DNA from: Sinohyriopsis cumingii
Lineage: Eukaryota; Mollusca; Bivalvia; Unionida; Unionidae
Direction: 5' to 3'
Assembly (NCBI GenBank): GCA_028554795.2
Contig: JAPYKE020000035.1
Location: 62,001-126,000, forward strand
DNA: 64,000 bases
Part shown: piece by piece, positions 29,377 to 37,349 of the stretch
Position numbering within the stretch: the first letter of the stretch is position 1
How the letters are laid out: the number at the start of each line of letters is the position of its first letter
Translations under genes and position numbers: made by a program
Notes under the pieces: model-generated
Databases searched by the model: none
The model's input: the letters and a program-made list of their open reading frames with translations, nothing else
Told to the model about the DNA's origin: nothing

Positions 29377-29663
29377 TTTCTGCTGCGCTGACTGCTAACA
29401 TTTAAAAAGTATGCATAGGCAGAATAGATAAGACAGCAATCCATACGAGTTTCATTATTCCAAAGCATTATACATTATCTTGTGACCGGAAAAGTAGTTA
29501 AATTGCTAAAATATGTCGCCTCACTGTATACAATTTTGTTGAACTGCATCATTTTGGTATCATTTCTGTGAAGTTCATAGATCTGAGTTTCTAGTTACAC
29601 TTAACACTAACTCGTGTACTCATAGTCTGTAGCGTAAATGGGACAGATAGCCCAAGCATGTTT
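29377..29663 (+). repeat. Partial ninth unit, cut by the viral element
   Basis: Matches unit positions 1-287 with one G to A change (unit 203, at 29579). It stops at CATGTTT, where the viral terminus AGCAGCAG begins. This is the left boundary of the insertion. Confidence 0.95.
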
Positions 29664-29935
29664 AGCAGCAGAGGGGCTGTACAGACCGAAACTTTTTGCA
29701 CAATAAACCCCTCCAGGAAACTATTCCTCGATAGAGGGCTTATTTCGACGAAATAAACCCTTCTATTCAGAATACAGGACAAAAAAAAATGTCCCCCGAA
29801 AACTCGAAGAGTTTCCAGGGACAAACTCGTTGAGTTTGCACTGTCAACTTGGGTTACTTCAATAAATCTGAAACAGTTTCCGTGGCGGGGTCGTTATTGA
29901 AAAATCCATGGGTCGGGTCCATCCCCTCTGCTGCT
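29664..29935. repeat. Left terminal 272 bp with inverted ends and hairpins
   Basis: The segment begins AGCAGCAGAGGGG (29664-29676) and closes with the exact reverse complement CCCCTCTGCTGCT (29923-29935); the similarity continues imperfectly a few bases inward. Between them lie several foldable palindromes: around 29736-29760 (inner 17 nt TTATTTCGACGAAATAA at 29740-29756), GGACA/TGTCC near 29773-29790, GAAAACTC/GAGTTTC near 29791-29821, and CAAACTCGTTGAGTTTG at 29822-29838. It could be a viral subterminal structure or a miniature element sharing the viral end. Copies at 42938-43209 and 56215-56486; one T to A change separates copy 1 from the others. Confidence 0.75.
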
Positions 29936-30002
29936 CTGGGAAATGAGTTTCCAAGGAAAAACATTTTTATGTTAGCGGAATTAAATCATTGACAAATAAA
30001 TA

Positions 30003-31037
30003 ATGGCAAATATTGGAGAAGCACATACGACTAGATTAGCTCGAGAACGTCTCGAAGCAATTCAGAAATTTCTTCCTGTCCGTGATAGTGTCAGACAAAA
30101 ATTACAACTAAGACAGCAAGCACGGGAAGGCTTTGCAGAGACTACGGAGGAATTATTTAAACCCGTGACCAAAGCTACTGAAAAATCCGCAGCTGTTACC
30201 AAAGAGGCTTTAATAGAGCAAAGGAAAATTTTACAGGATATTTCAGCTGGACTTAAACCCCCGCCTCCACCCGATGAAGTTGTTGTGTCAGTACCTGCTG
30301 GTAAGCGAGTAACAGGGAGAATTACTGACCCCGCCAAAAGATTTACGCCGGATTATATTGAACTTCTTAAAAATGTACCAGAAGAGAAATTACCTGAGAC
30401 AATACTGTTAGGATTGATTAGAAGAGATGTGTCTTTAAACCCAGAACACGGTTCTATGACAGATGATAATTTTATCAAATATTCGTATCGTATACGTGAA
30501 AATAAAAAACAAATCAGCAGGGACGATACAAAATACGATAGACTTGTAGATGCTATACGTAAACTTGAAATTCCACCATCGCAACCTCAAGAAGAAAAAT
30601 CACCGTTGCAACACACAGAACGACAACAATATCCTTCACGGCGAAGAGCAATAGATCCTGACCTAACTCCGTTAAGTGAATACGAGGCTGCATCTGAAGG
30701 AAGTCCGCGGGGCCAAAAATTCAAACAAACTAGGTCGCCAATAATTAGCTTAACAACATCTTCTGAAAGTTTGCCTCAAGACATTTTATCCCCAAGAATT
30801 GTGCCATCAACAGGGGAGGGTTTAGGATCCGGTTTTATTGCCTGCCCTAATAATATCATCGATGATGTATCACGGTTGGAAGTTCTCATCGGAGGAAGAC
30901 GTGCCGGAAACAATTCTCCGGAAATTATAAATGAAGCCGCAGATATCTGTCAGAGACTATTTCAGCGTGGCATCATGGATATCAGCATCTACCGGGGGCT
31001 CATTGATGAACTCGCAGACGGTTACCACAGCGACTAA
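30003..31037 (+). CDS. Coiled-coil virion-module protein, 344 aa, copy 1
   Basis: First gene of the rightward cluster; specific function unknown. Residues 10-85 are charged and helix-forming, rich in Q, E, K and R, and likely coiled coil. A PPPPP run sits at 86-90, a more ordered region at about 110-190, a low-complexity S/T/P/R-rich linker at about 195-260, and a compact C-terminus at about 275-344. The position upstream of the capsid gene suggests a structural or assembly role (inference). The start is the ATG in AATAATGG, the same leader motif as in most genes of this module. A perfect 16-nt palindrome AATTTGCTAGCAAATT follows the stop at 31044-31059, then AT-rich DNA with an AATAAA-like signal before the next gene. 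Confidence 0.75.
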   Translation: MANIGEAHTTRLARERLEAIQKFLPVRDSVRQKLQLRQQAREGFAETTEELFKPVTKATEKSAAVTKEALIEQRKILQDISAGLKPPPPPDEVVVSVPAGKRVTGRITDPAKRFTPDYIELLKNVPEEKLPETILLGLIRRDVSLNPEHGSMTDDNFIKYSYRIRENKKQISRDDTKYDRLVDAIRKLEIPPSQPQEEKSPLQHTERQQYPSRRRAIDPDLTPLSEYEAASEGSPRGQKFKQTRSPIISLTTSSESLPQDILSPRIVPSTGEGLGSGFIACPNNIIDDVSRLEVLIGGRRAGNNSPEIINEAADICQRLFQRGIMDISIYRGLIDELADGYHSD

Positions 31038-31086
31038 TAATTAAATTTGCTAGCAAATTCAGTTAGATAAACAATAATTAAATAAA

Positions 31087-31545
31087 ATGATACTACACGA
31101 TTCTTTTTGCAGACCAAGAAGTGTCAGAGTAGTAAACTCACGATTACCAGTATACGAGGTTGTTTACGGAGATGGAGTCGGTGATGTTGTTAGGGATTTA
31201 GTCACAAGAATCGCTCCGAAAGCTGGACCGTTAGCAAAACAATTCGCGATGAAAGCCGCTGATGTTGTCAAGGATAAAGCCATTGGCACTGTTGGTAGTC
31301 TTGCCGGGAAAGCATTTCAATCAATCAAGGATCGACTAGCACAGCTGATACGAAAAAAAAACCCAGTCGAGAGGTTGGTGCCAGTAAAACTACCATCCAC
31401 TGAAGCTATGCCGGCAAATGTTAGTAGCGTAGTAAATAAGGCCGTAAATCAGAAATTAGCTGAGATCGCAACAGCAGGAATTACCTCCAAAGCGTTGCAA
31501 GATAGTGTAACTGCTAATTTGATAGCTGGTAGTGGTTTCCGGTGA
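31087..31545 (+). CDS. Small basic amphipathic protein, pVI-like candidate, 152 aa, copy 1
   Basis: Possible minor capsid protein analogous to adenovirus pVI, which binds hexon from inside and disrupts membranes after protease cleavage. Seen: an N-terminal basic stretch, then about residues 44-95 of alternating hydrophobic and lysine/arginine residues (amphipathic helices), and a second helical part to the end. A site fitting the adenain consensus (M/I/L)-x-G-x/G, IAGS/G, lies three residues from the C-terminus, and a near-consensus VYGD/G at about 25-29. It lies immediately upstream of the capsid gene, as pVI does in adenoviruses. Residue 8 is Cys here and Arg in copies 2 and 3. The role is inferred from context; there is no diagnostic domain. 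Confidence 0.6.
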   Translation: MILHDSFCRPRSVRVVNSRLPVYEVVYGDGVGDVVRDLVTRIAPKAGPLAKQFAMKAADVVKDKAIGTVGSLAGKAFQSIKDRLAQLIRKKNPVERLVPVKLPSTEAMPANVSSVVNKAVNQKLAEIATAGITSKALQDSVTANLIAGSGFR

Positions 31546-31582
31546 CGATAACATTTTAATTAGATCATCACAAATAATAATA

Positions 31583-32923
31583 ATGTTTGCACGAAAATCC
31601 AATGACGCGTTTGATATGTCCAAACCAGTACTTAAAGATGATTCTGTACGTGATTTTCAATATTATTCTTATGAAGCACGTGATCCTAACCAACGCGGAA
31701 GAATTGAACTACAGGTCCAGGATACAAGTAGATACTTCTTGCCCGCTGAGGCCTTCATCGAAGTTGAAGGTAGGCTTTTAAAGAATGATAACACTAACTA
31801 CGGAATCGGCGACCGAGTTGGATTTGTTAACAACGGCATCATGGCGTTATTTAAATCCGCTATTTACATGATAGATGGAAAAGAAATTGAAACAATTCAT
31901 GATAACGTCGACGTTGCCACAACAATTCTCGGGTTGGCGAGATACTCGGATGATTACACCAGATCAGCCGGACCATCAATGATGTTTGCAAAGGATATAA
32001 CCGACAGCCCCGAGAACAGGAATGTAACAATGAATAATGCCGGTGACGCAGTTGCATCGATGAACGAAAATTTTAATTTGGGTTTTGCAACACGTAGATC
32101 GATGTTAAGTGGAGATGAAGAGTTCTCAGGTGTGATTCCATTGTCTCACATCTTTGGATTCTGCAGAGATGTCCACAAGGTCATATTCGGTGCCAAACAC
32201 ACAGTTGTACTTGTGCGAAAACCTGATGATAATGACGCTATCTGGCGAGATGCTGCTGTTGCCCCTGGTCAGGTAATACTAACTAAACTGTGGTTGTGGA
32301 TGCCAGTGTTGTCTCCGTCAATCACCGAAGAACAACGACTGTTGTCTTTCATGGACACGGGCGGTAAATCACTGCTATCCTGGAAAACAACAACCACAGA
32401 CGTTATTCAGGGTGATAATGGTGGGTTGTTTACATGGCATATATCATCGCAACAAGGAGTATCAGCACCACGACATATTTTCATTGCATTTCAATACCGT
32501 GCTAGAACAGATAGCCAGGAAAGAAATCCAATGGTATTTGATACACTTGGAGTTTCTGAAGTTTCGTTGAGAATAAATGGGCATCAGGAGCCATCTGAGG
32601 ATATATTAATAGATTTCGAACATCATCGTGTCGCACGCGCGTATCATCGTCTGATGTCATTTATGGGGCGCGACCTTAATGTAGACACTGGCCTGCAAAT
32701 ATCACAGCGAGACTTTATGAGTTTATATCCGATTTATTACTTTTCGCTGGAACATCTTGATCTGGTTAAACAATCTGTTGTCGACCTACATTTCCGAGCT
32801 CGTGTAGGTGTTCCTGCTGGTGGTTACAGAGCGATTGCTGTCATACTCTCCGATAAAGCAATGCTGCTTGAAGGTGTTGGCGGACGAATGAGGGTCATCG
32901 ACGCTCCAATCGAGAATATGTAA
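31583..32923 (+). CDS. MCP: Major capsid protein candidate (double jelly roll), 446 aa, copy 1
   Basis: Likely the hexon-like major capsid protein that forms the icosahedral shell. Beta-rich throughout. Residues about 41-66 form a strand pair ending in a P-x-E-x-F-I-E-V-E-G segment, and 82-110 carry a VNN...LF...Y-x-I-x-G-K-x-I-E segment, resembling the first jelly roll of Maverick/polinton capsid proteins. A second beta-rich half follows from about 230. The position between the pVI-like and core-like genes and upstream of the protease matches adenovirus-type late clusters. An upstream in-frame ATG at 31532 would add 17 residues and overlap the preceding gene; 31583 is preferred because it sits in the AATAATAATG leader context. 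It is short compared with known hexons. The protein is identical in all three copies. Confidence 0.68.
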   Translation: MFARKSNDAFDMSKPVLKDDSVRDFQYYSYEARDPNQRGRIELQVQDTSRYFLPAEAFIEVEGRLLKNDNTNYGIGDRVGFVNNGIMALFKSAIYMIDGKEIETIHDNVDVATTILGLARYSDDYTRSAGPSMMFAKDITDSPENRNVTMNNAGDAVASMNENFNLGFATRRSMLSGDEEFSGVIPLSHIFGFCRDVHKVIFGAKHTVVLVRKPDDNDAIWRDAAVAPGQVILTKLWLWMPVLSPSITEEQRLLSFMDTGGKSLLSWKTTTTDVIQGDNGGLFTWHISSQQGVSAPRHIFIAFQYRARTDSQERNPMVFDTLGVSEVSLRINGHQEPSEDILIDFEHHRVARAYHRLMSFMGRDLNVDTGLQISQRDFMSLYPIYYFSLEHLDLVKQSVVDLHFRARVGVPAGGYRAIAVILSDKAMLLEGVGGRMRVIDAPIENM

Positions 32924-32950
32924 CGCAATTAAAATCAAACTTAGGATATA

Positions 32951-33394
32951 ATGTCATACAGTCATGTTAATGTCACCTTGACTTCCGGTCAAACGAAGAA
33001 ATTGCAATCAAAGAACGCAAGCACGTGCGGGACATCAATAACACTAAAACGAGATCAGATTACTGGTGGTCCAAACAAATTGTCGTTGACTAATACTCAG
33101 CTTAAACATTTTAATAAGGCACTAACAGCAAAAACCGGTGTCCGACTTGATTTCTCTGCTGCAGCTATCAAGGACATGACTAAAACCGGTGGAATATTTC
33201 CTCTTCTCGCAGCAATACCGGCGTTGATTGCCGCGGCAGCACCAGCCGTAGCAAAAGCCGCAGCACTCGGTGCAGTTGGAACTGCAGCTGGAATGGCACT
33301 AAAAAAGGCAACGGGAAAAGGATACAAGAAAAAAAAGGGACGCGGTCTAAGACTACCAGGAACTCCACCATCATGGTATCCAAAAAAATTCTAA
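32951..33394 (+). CDS. pX-like core/minor capsid protein, 147 aa, copy 1
   Basis: Resembles the small DNA-binding core (pX/mu-like) proteins reported from Maverick- and adinto-type elements. Residues 5-75 hold two similar strand-helix-strand repeats, each with a valine/threonine strand, a T-x-x-Q helix start and a lysine. Residues 79-116 are a Gly-Gly start followed by an alanine-rich hydrophobic segment that could insert in a membrane. Residues 118-133 are a strongly basic G/K/R tail (about 60 percent K or R) suited to DNA binding. The start is in the TATAATG context. The 3-prime end overlaps the protease start by 22 bp, so the two are probably made from linked messages. Assignment by composition and position. 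Confidence 0.6.
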   Translation: MSYSHVNVTLTSGQTKKLQSKNASTCGTSITLKRDQITGGPNKLSLTNTQLKHFNKALTAKTGVRLDFSAAAIKDMTKTGGIFPLLAAIPALIAAAAPAVAKAAALGAVGTAAGMALKKATGKGYKKKKGRGLRLPGTPPSWYPKKF

Positions 33395-33813
33395 CGCCGT
33401 TGAGCAATTTTGATTTACTCGATGCTGTTAAAAAATTGCGTGTAAAACATTTCAGAGGCGTATTTATGCGAGATCAATTACCGCAACGACCGAATAATCC
33501 AGAAACTGGCATTATCAATCTCGACAACAAAGATGGTCCGGGAACTCACTGGGTTGCTTACGCGATCGATCCACGTGGAATTATCTATTTTGATTCGTAC
33601 GGTTTAGCACCGCCAGTTGAGTTTCTCAAGTATGTCAGCAGATTTTCTAATGTTCCAGTGTGGCAGTCGACGTTACCAACACAAACATTAATTGATCCGC
33701 CCATTTGTGGGAGGGAGGTTTTAAATGTTCTTGATGCAATCTCAAGAAATCCAGCAACTCCTCCTCATAAAGTAGTGTATGAATATACCGCATCGAGAAA
33801 TGCTAGCATTTGA
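33373..33813 (+). CDS. Adenain-like cysteine protease, 146 aa, copy 1
   Basis: Virion-maturation protease of the adenovirus endopeptidase (peptidase C5 / Ulp1-like) fold, which trims capsid and core precursors inside the particle. Catalytic residues are visible in order: His59 in G-T-H-W, Asp74 in F-D-S-Y-G, Gln104, and Cys112 in I-C-G. The Gln-Cys spacing is one residue longer than in adenain. The 146-aa length is compact compared with roughly 200 aa for adenain. It lies directly after the pX-like gene with a 22-bp overlap, and the start ATCATGG has a good Kozak purine/+4G. The sequence is identical in all copies, with the catalytic set intact. The best-supported enzyme in the module. Confidence 0.85.
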   Translation: MVSKKILTPLSNFDLLDAVKKLRVKHFRGVFMRDQLPQRPNNPETGIINLDNKDGPGTHWVAYAIDPRGIIYFDSYGLAPPVEFLKYVSRFSNVPVWQSTLPTQTLIDPPICGREVLNVLDAISRNPATPPHKVVYEYTASRNASI

Positions 33814-33831
33814 AAAACAGCAATAAGAATA

Positions 33832-34842
33832 ATGGTGGATATTTACGGAAGACCTTTCACACGAGGAGGTAAACCAAGCACAGATGCTGATCTCTCAAAA
33901 TATGCGACCAAAGATGAAGTCGATAATCTTTTGAATATAGCTGGAGTTGACCCAGATGAAGTTGCTATTTTCCAAGACAGGCAAGGAAAACTAAGAACGA
34001 GCAACATTAAGTGGAATGATATAATTCGCAGAGTTCTTGGAGCTACCAAGGATAACTTCGTTGCATTTAGTGATGGCGGCCGGATCAAGGACTCGAATAT
34101 ATCAATCGCAAGCATCAAAGACAGTATTGATAAAGGTGTTGATAAATGTGTGAAAAAAGCCGGTGACACGATGACAGGCGAACTCAGCATGAGCGGCAAC
34201 AAAATAACCGCGTTAGCGAATCCCGAATCCGACCAGGATGCGTCAAACAAACAATACGTGGACATCGTCAACGGTAAACTAAATACGCTGCGTGCAGAGC
34301 ATGATGTTCACGTGGGCGCGTTTACAAGATTTCGAAGAAACTTCGTAAAAACTGATGAGGTCGTGGATAAGTTCTTTGGGACTCCTCCAGTCGTCGATGT
34401 AAAACTCGCTGATGTAAAGACCGACATTAACACGATCAAACAAACACAGCAGGATATCGTATCGGGTATTCCTGATATCGTTAACAAAACCAGCTTGATT
34501 AAAGTTCCCACTGGAGTTACTCCGGGGCATATCACCAACATCGTATTCACGGTATCATCGGGATTCGCAACATGGTCACGACAAAATAACACTATCAAAT
34601 ATACAGCAACAGCCACCGGTGTTTACAGGTTGTCTGTGTTTTCAGCCGCTAAATTTGAAATCTTCACAACATATCCTTGGAGACATTCCACCGATAAGTA
34701 TTCCGGGGTTTGCACTGTAATACTAAACAGCGGAACCGAGGAAACATTTATGCTTGAAGCCGAGGACGATAGTTTAACAGCAACATCTTACTGGTTTTGT
34801 TTGGAATTCGTCGCTGCAACGCCTCAATTGGTTACCGCGTAA
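33832..34842 (+). CDS. Fibre-like attachment protein, 336 aa, copy 1
   Basis: Probable trimeric spike or fibre. Residues 1-60 look like an anchor with a short helix. Residues 110-144 carry the G-D-T-M-T-G-x-L-x-M-x-x-N-x-I ... N-K-x-Y-V-D motif that is typical of phage tail fibres and other trimeric fibre shafts. About 185-230 is a helical neck. About 235-336 is a beta-rich globular head with strand pattern YTATATGVYRLSVF and a terminal Y-W-F-C-L-E-F strand, reminiscent of C1q/TNF-like heads (inference). The start is in GAATAATGG, 18 bp after the protease stop. The head would be the receptor-binding part; the target is unknown. No adenovirus-type knob motif is recognised. Confidence 0.68.
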   Translation: MVDIYGRPFTRGGKPSTDADLSKYATKDEVDNLLNIAGVDPDEVAIFQDRQGKLRTSNIKWNDIIRRVLGATKDNFVAFSDGGRIKDSNISIASIKDSIDKGVDKCVKKAGDTMTGELSMSGNKITALANPESDQDASNKQYVDIVNGKLNTLRAEHDVHVGAFTRFRRNFVKTDEVVDKFFGTPPVVDVKLADVKTDINTIKQTQQDIVSGIPDIVNKTSLIKVPTGVTPGHITNIVFTVSSGFATWSRQNNTIKYTATATGVYRLSVFSAAKFEIFTTYPWRHSTDKYSGVCTVILNSGTEETFMLEAEDDSLTATSYWFCLEFVAATPQLVTA

Positions 34843-34849
34843 TTGAATA

Positions 34850-35422
34850 ATGTCAACGACGCCAGATGCTCAACAATATCGATACAATCAAGTCCGTGAG
34901 TGGCAATCTGAGTTAAAAACTGTCATCGAAGTAACTAGTCAAAAAGTAAAAAAATACAAGCGCCGCATAACAGTGCTGGATATTATGGTTTATTCAGTAT
35001 CTGCCGTTGTTGCATCTGCCGGAGCAATACTATCAGCGGTCACTCCGGTAACTGCAGCAGTCGCCGCCACGATCTGTGTTTCCGCGGCCACAACAACAGC
35101 TGGAGTTTTCGGCATCATAGCAAAAAAAATATCATCATGTGCTAACACAAAATTACACGATTACACGACAAAATTAAATACAGCCACGACCGCATATCAG
35201 AAATTATCATCGCTGATATCATCATCGTTAGACGTGCAAAGTAGCGACGCTACGATATCAGATTCTGAATTCAAACTAATGTCAGATGCGTACAATGACT
35301 ATTTGAAAACTAAACAAATAAATAATGTCAATAGAACTGCTTCAACAAATAGTCACAAACACAACACCGGTAAGGACCACAATGATCTCAGTGTCCTCGA
35401 CGACACCAGAATTCGGTATTAA
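34850..35422 (+). CDS. Two-helix membrane protein, 190 aa, copy 1
   Basis: Unknown family. Residues 12-40 are a charged helix, and about 44-63 and 66-92 are two alanine/valine-rich hydrophobic helices with a short turn, so a hairpin membrane protein is likely. The C-terminal half is a T/S/K-rich helix with a polar tail. It starts 7 bp after the fibre stop in TTGAATAATG, and its last 98 bp overlap the next gene in the +1 frame. Residue 85 is Gly here and Glu in copies 2 and 3. A virion-membrane, scaffold or host-entry accessory role is possible but not shown. Confidence 0.65.
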   Translation: MSTTPDAQQYRYNQVREWQSELKTVIEVTSQKVKKYKRRITVLDIMVYSVSAVVASAGAILSAVTPVTAAVAATICVSAATTTAGVFGIIAKKISSCANTKLHDYTTKLNTATTAYQKLSSLISSSLDVQSSDATISDSEFKLMSDAYNDYLKTKQINNVNRTASTNSHKHNTGKDHNDLSVLDDTRIRY

Positions 35423-36752
35423 TTTTCGAACTCCAATTCCAGTGAGTGAAATCGCGTTAGCAAAGCTCAGTGTGTATCACAGCTGGCCCAATGTTAGGTC
35501 GGCATCATTTGGTGGTCTGCAGCCAAATAATTCATTCGTGTTCGGGAAAAGCAAAGCCGACTCCGGCGAACAGGGTGAACTTGACTGGAATACAATTACA
35601 CTTCCCACTGGGAGTTATCAGATCGAAGAAATCAATAATGAGATACAACGCCAAATAAAACGAATCACCGGCAAGGAAGCCAAACTATCTATAACAGCTC
35701 ATGAACCAACGCTGTCTGCGGTCATTGAAATCTCAACGCCAGGATACGCCGTGGATATTTATAACAGCTCAATCCGAACATTATTAGGATGGCCAAAGGC
35801 CCCCGAGGTTAAACCTCGTCCACCAAAACCTGAAAAATCGGATTTTATGACCTATAAAGAAGCACTACACGACCTCGAGTACAATTATTATTTACTCCTT
35901 GCAGATCAATTACTAGCAAGAAAAAGTACTTTAATGCCCGATACTTGGAGTATAGAAGCTCCACGTGTTAAGGGGGGGGGGCAGGAGCTCCGTGTTTACC
36001 GTCTAGATGATATAGAATCTGAATTATTTATTCCGATCAATCTAGTACATAAACAACAGCTACAACTCCTGCGAGTATATTTCCAAGATTATATTTCTGA
36101 TTTAACAAGTCCGCGTGATAATATTATCACAACCATAGAAAAACTAAACAAACTCGCATCGGCCATGGAAACTATAAATCTAAGAATAATTCAGGCTTTA
36201 CTGGATCTTAAAGACTATATCGATGATAATTATAGACAGATAGCCAGAGCAGATTTTGCAATTAAATATGGTATTCAAGTAAATGATATTTCAGATTTTA
36301 AATTTCCTGGATATAACGTGCCCGAGCTGAGAAAATCAGTCTCTGATCTCATCGATCAATCTTTCGAAGATATTCTTGCCGCGTACGAACGAATAAAACC
36401 ACAACCTGTTATTCTCAAGCACGACAACAGTACAGCATCCGATGGCAGACACATCTCACCCGGGATCGTAAATATCACAGATGTTATTGCGGTCAATCTT
36501 GTATGTGACGTCATCGATGGCAGTTACAGCGCATCAGATACTACGACGGCACAACAGGGGTTTATCCTGTATACGTTCACACCAAGAGACCCCCCTGGTT
36601 TTCTGATTGTGCAAGAACCAATCAATCCGGTCTATCTACGGTGTCATAACCCGTGGTTGTCAACGATAAATTTCAAACTCACCGACCAGAGGGGGAATTT
36701 GTTGGACCTGCGTGACGAGACTGTTAGTATAAACTTACTGGTGAAGTCCTAA
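35325..36752 (+). CDS. Large virion protein candidate, 475 aa, copy 1
   Basis: Not assigned to a named family with certainty. Residues about 20-150 are beta-rich, with alternating strands and a W-N-T-I-x-L-P-x-G-x-Y segment. The middle (about 170-340) holds two long charged helices that look like coiled coil. Residues about 365-475 are beta-rich again and end with D-Q-R-G-N-L-L-D-L. The domain layout and the place after fibre and membrane genes suggest a penton/vertex or minor capsid protein (inference). The start is in AAATAAATAATG, overlapping the preceding gene by 98 bp; a second Met at residue 20 is possible. A 10-G run at 35972-35981 encodes a Gly-Gly-Gly; copies 2 and 3 have 7 G and one glycine fewer, leaving the frame intact. 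Confidence 0.62.
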   Translation: MSIELLQQIVTNTTPVRTTMISVSSTTPEFGINFRTPIPVSEIALAKLSVYHSWPNVRSASFGGLQPNNSFVFGKSKADSGEQGELDWNTITLPTGSYQIEEINNEIQRQIKRITGKEAKLSITAHEPTLSAVIEISTPGYAVDIYNSSIRTLLGWPKAPEVKPRPPKPEKSDFMTYKEALHDLEYNYYLLLADQLLARKSTLMPDTWSIEAPRVKGGGQELRVYRLDDIESELFIPINLVHKQQLQLLRVYFQDYISDLTSPRDNIITTIEKLNKLASAMETINLRIIQALLDLKDYIDDNYRQIARADFAIKYGIQVNDISDFKFPGYNVPELRKSVSDLIDQSFEDILAAYERIKPQPVILKHDNSTASDGRHISPGIVNITDVIAVNLVCDVIDGSYSASDTTTAQQGFILYTFTPRDPPGFLIVQEPINPVYLRCHNPWLSTINFKLTDQRGNLLDLRDETVSINLLVKS

Positions 36753-36897
36753 GTCAAGGGATCCATAATATTTATAATAGTTTTTTTTTCTGCACTGATC
36801 CATTTTCGTCATTTTATCGTGCAAATACCCTATCAAAACCAGCATAAGTTATCGTTGAAAGTGCTAGCACGCATTTAAAAAAAAACGGTTGTGTATA

Positions 36898-37185
36898 ATG
36901 TATCAACCCGAGTACATTCATGCACGAGTTCATATTCATGATAAGCAAATTCTTTACGAGGCAATAAAAACCGCATTTCAAATACAGACATTCCCAGAAC
37001 AGTATTTCCCCGTTAAAATAGTTATTGACGTGTATGGTGACGAAGACTTCTTGTTAACTCCGTCACAATTAACAGAGCTACAGCAAAATCATATGATCAT
37101 AGTTTGGTGTCAACGAGAACAGATTATGAACTATTCTCATTCCTGTATTGATGTTGAAACGCTTAAGCAAATCCTGAAAATCTGA
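36898..37185 (+). CDS. Unknown 95-aa protein, copy 1
   Basis: No family recognised. Mixed alpha/beta composition, with strands around residues 10-16 and 43-49 (V-K-I-V-I-D-V-Y) and a C-terminal helix; two Cys near the end. I place the start at the ATG in TATAATG at 36898; an upstream TTG three codons earlier is unlikely to be used. It is separated from the large virion gene by 145 bp of AT-rich DNA. A 37-nt stem-loop follows the stop. Confidence 0.55.
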   Translation: MYQPEYIHARVHIHDKQILYEAIKTAFQIQTFPEQYFPVKIVIDVYGDEDFLLTPSQLTELQQNHMIIVWCQREQIMNYSHSCIDVETLKQILKI

Positions 37186-37189
37186 AAGC

Positions 37190-37226
37190 GCCCTTCACTT
37201 GAGAAACTCTTTGAGTTTCCAAGGGC
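37190..37226 (+). other. Stem-loop after the 95-aa gene, copy 1
   Basis: Arms GCCCTT (37190-37195) / AAGGGC (37221-37226) and GAAACTC (37203-37209) / GAGTTTC (37213-37219), followed by an A-run. The GAGTTTCC core also occurs in hairpins of the left terminal segment. It could mark the 3-prime end of the late cluster. Copy 2 has it at 50461-50497; copy 3 has lost it by a 26-bp deletion. Confidence 0.7.
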
Positions 37227-37282
37227 AAAAAAAATAATACACTTTTTTTTTTACCCGTGGAAATGTGCTTTACACTCCAAGC

Positions 37283-37292
37283 GGGGGGGGGG
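37283..37292 (+). repeat. Poly-G tract, 10 G, copy 1
   Basis: A run of 10 G here, 14 G at 50554-50567 and 13 G at 63805-63817. It lies between the convergent 95-aa and 138-aa genes. Length differences may be real slippage or consensus error. Confidence 0.9.
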
Positions 37293-37349
37293 CGCTAGCG
37301 TTCTCAGGTTCTACTTTCACTTTGTGCTGTGAGTCACACGCTATGCGGT

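Noticed and set aside
1..29663. Ribosomal DNA or histone-type tandem gene array
   Set aside because: The units contain no rRNA-like or histone-like sequence; the only recognisable content is retrotransposon debris.
29591..29824. 77-codon reverse-strand ORF at the array/virus junction
   Set aside because: Spans the junction and the hairpin cluster; copies 2 and 3 encode a different end, so it is incidental.
33843..34271. 142-codon reverse-strand ORF inside the fibre gene
   Set aside because: Antisense to a well-supported gene, no start context; the same applies to the other antisense ORFs in the cluster (83, 102, 91, 76 and 75 codons).
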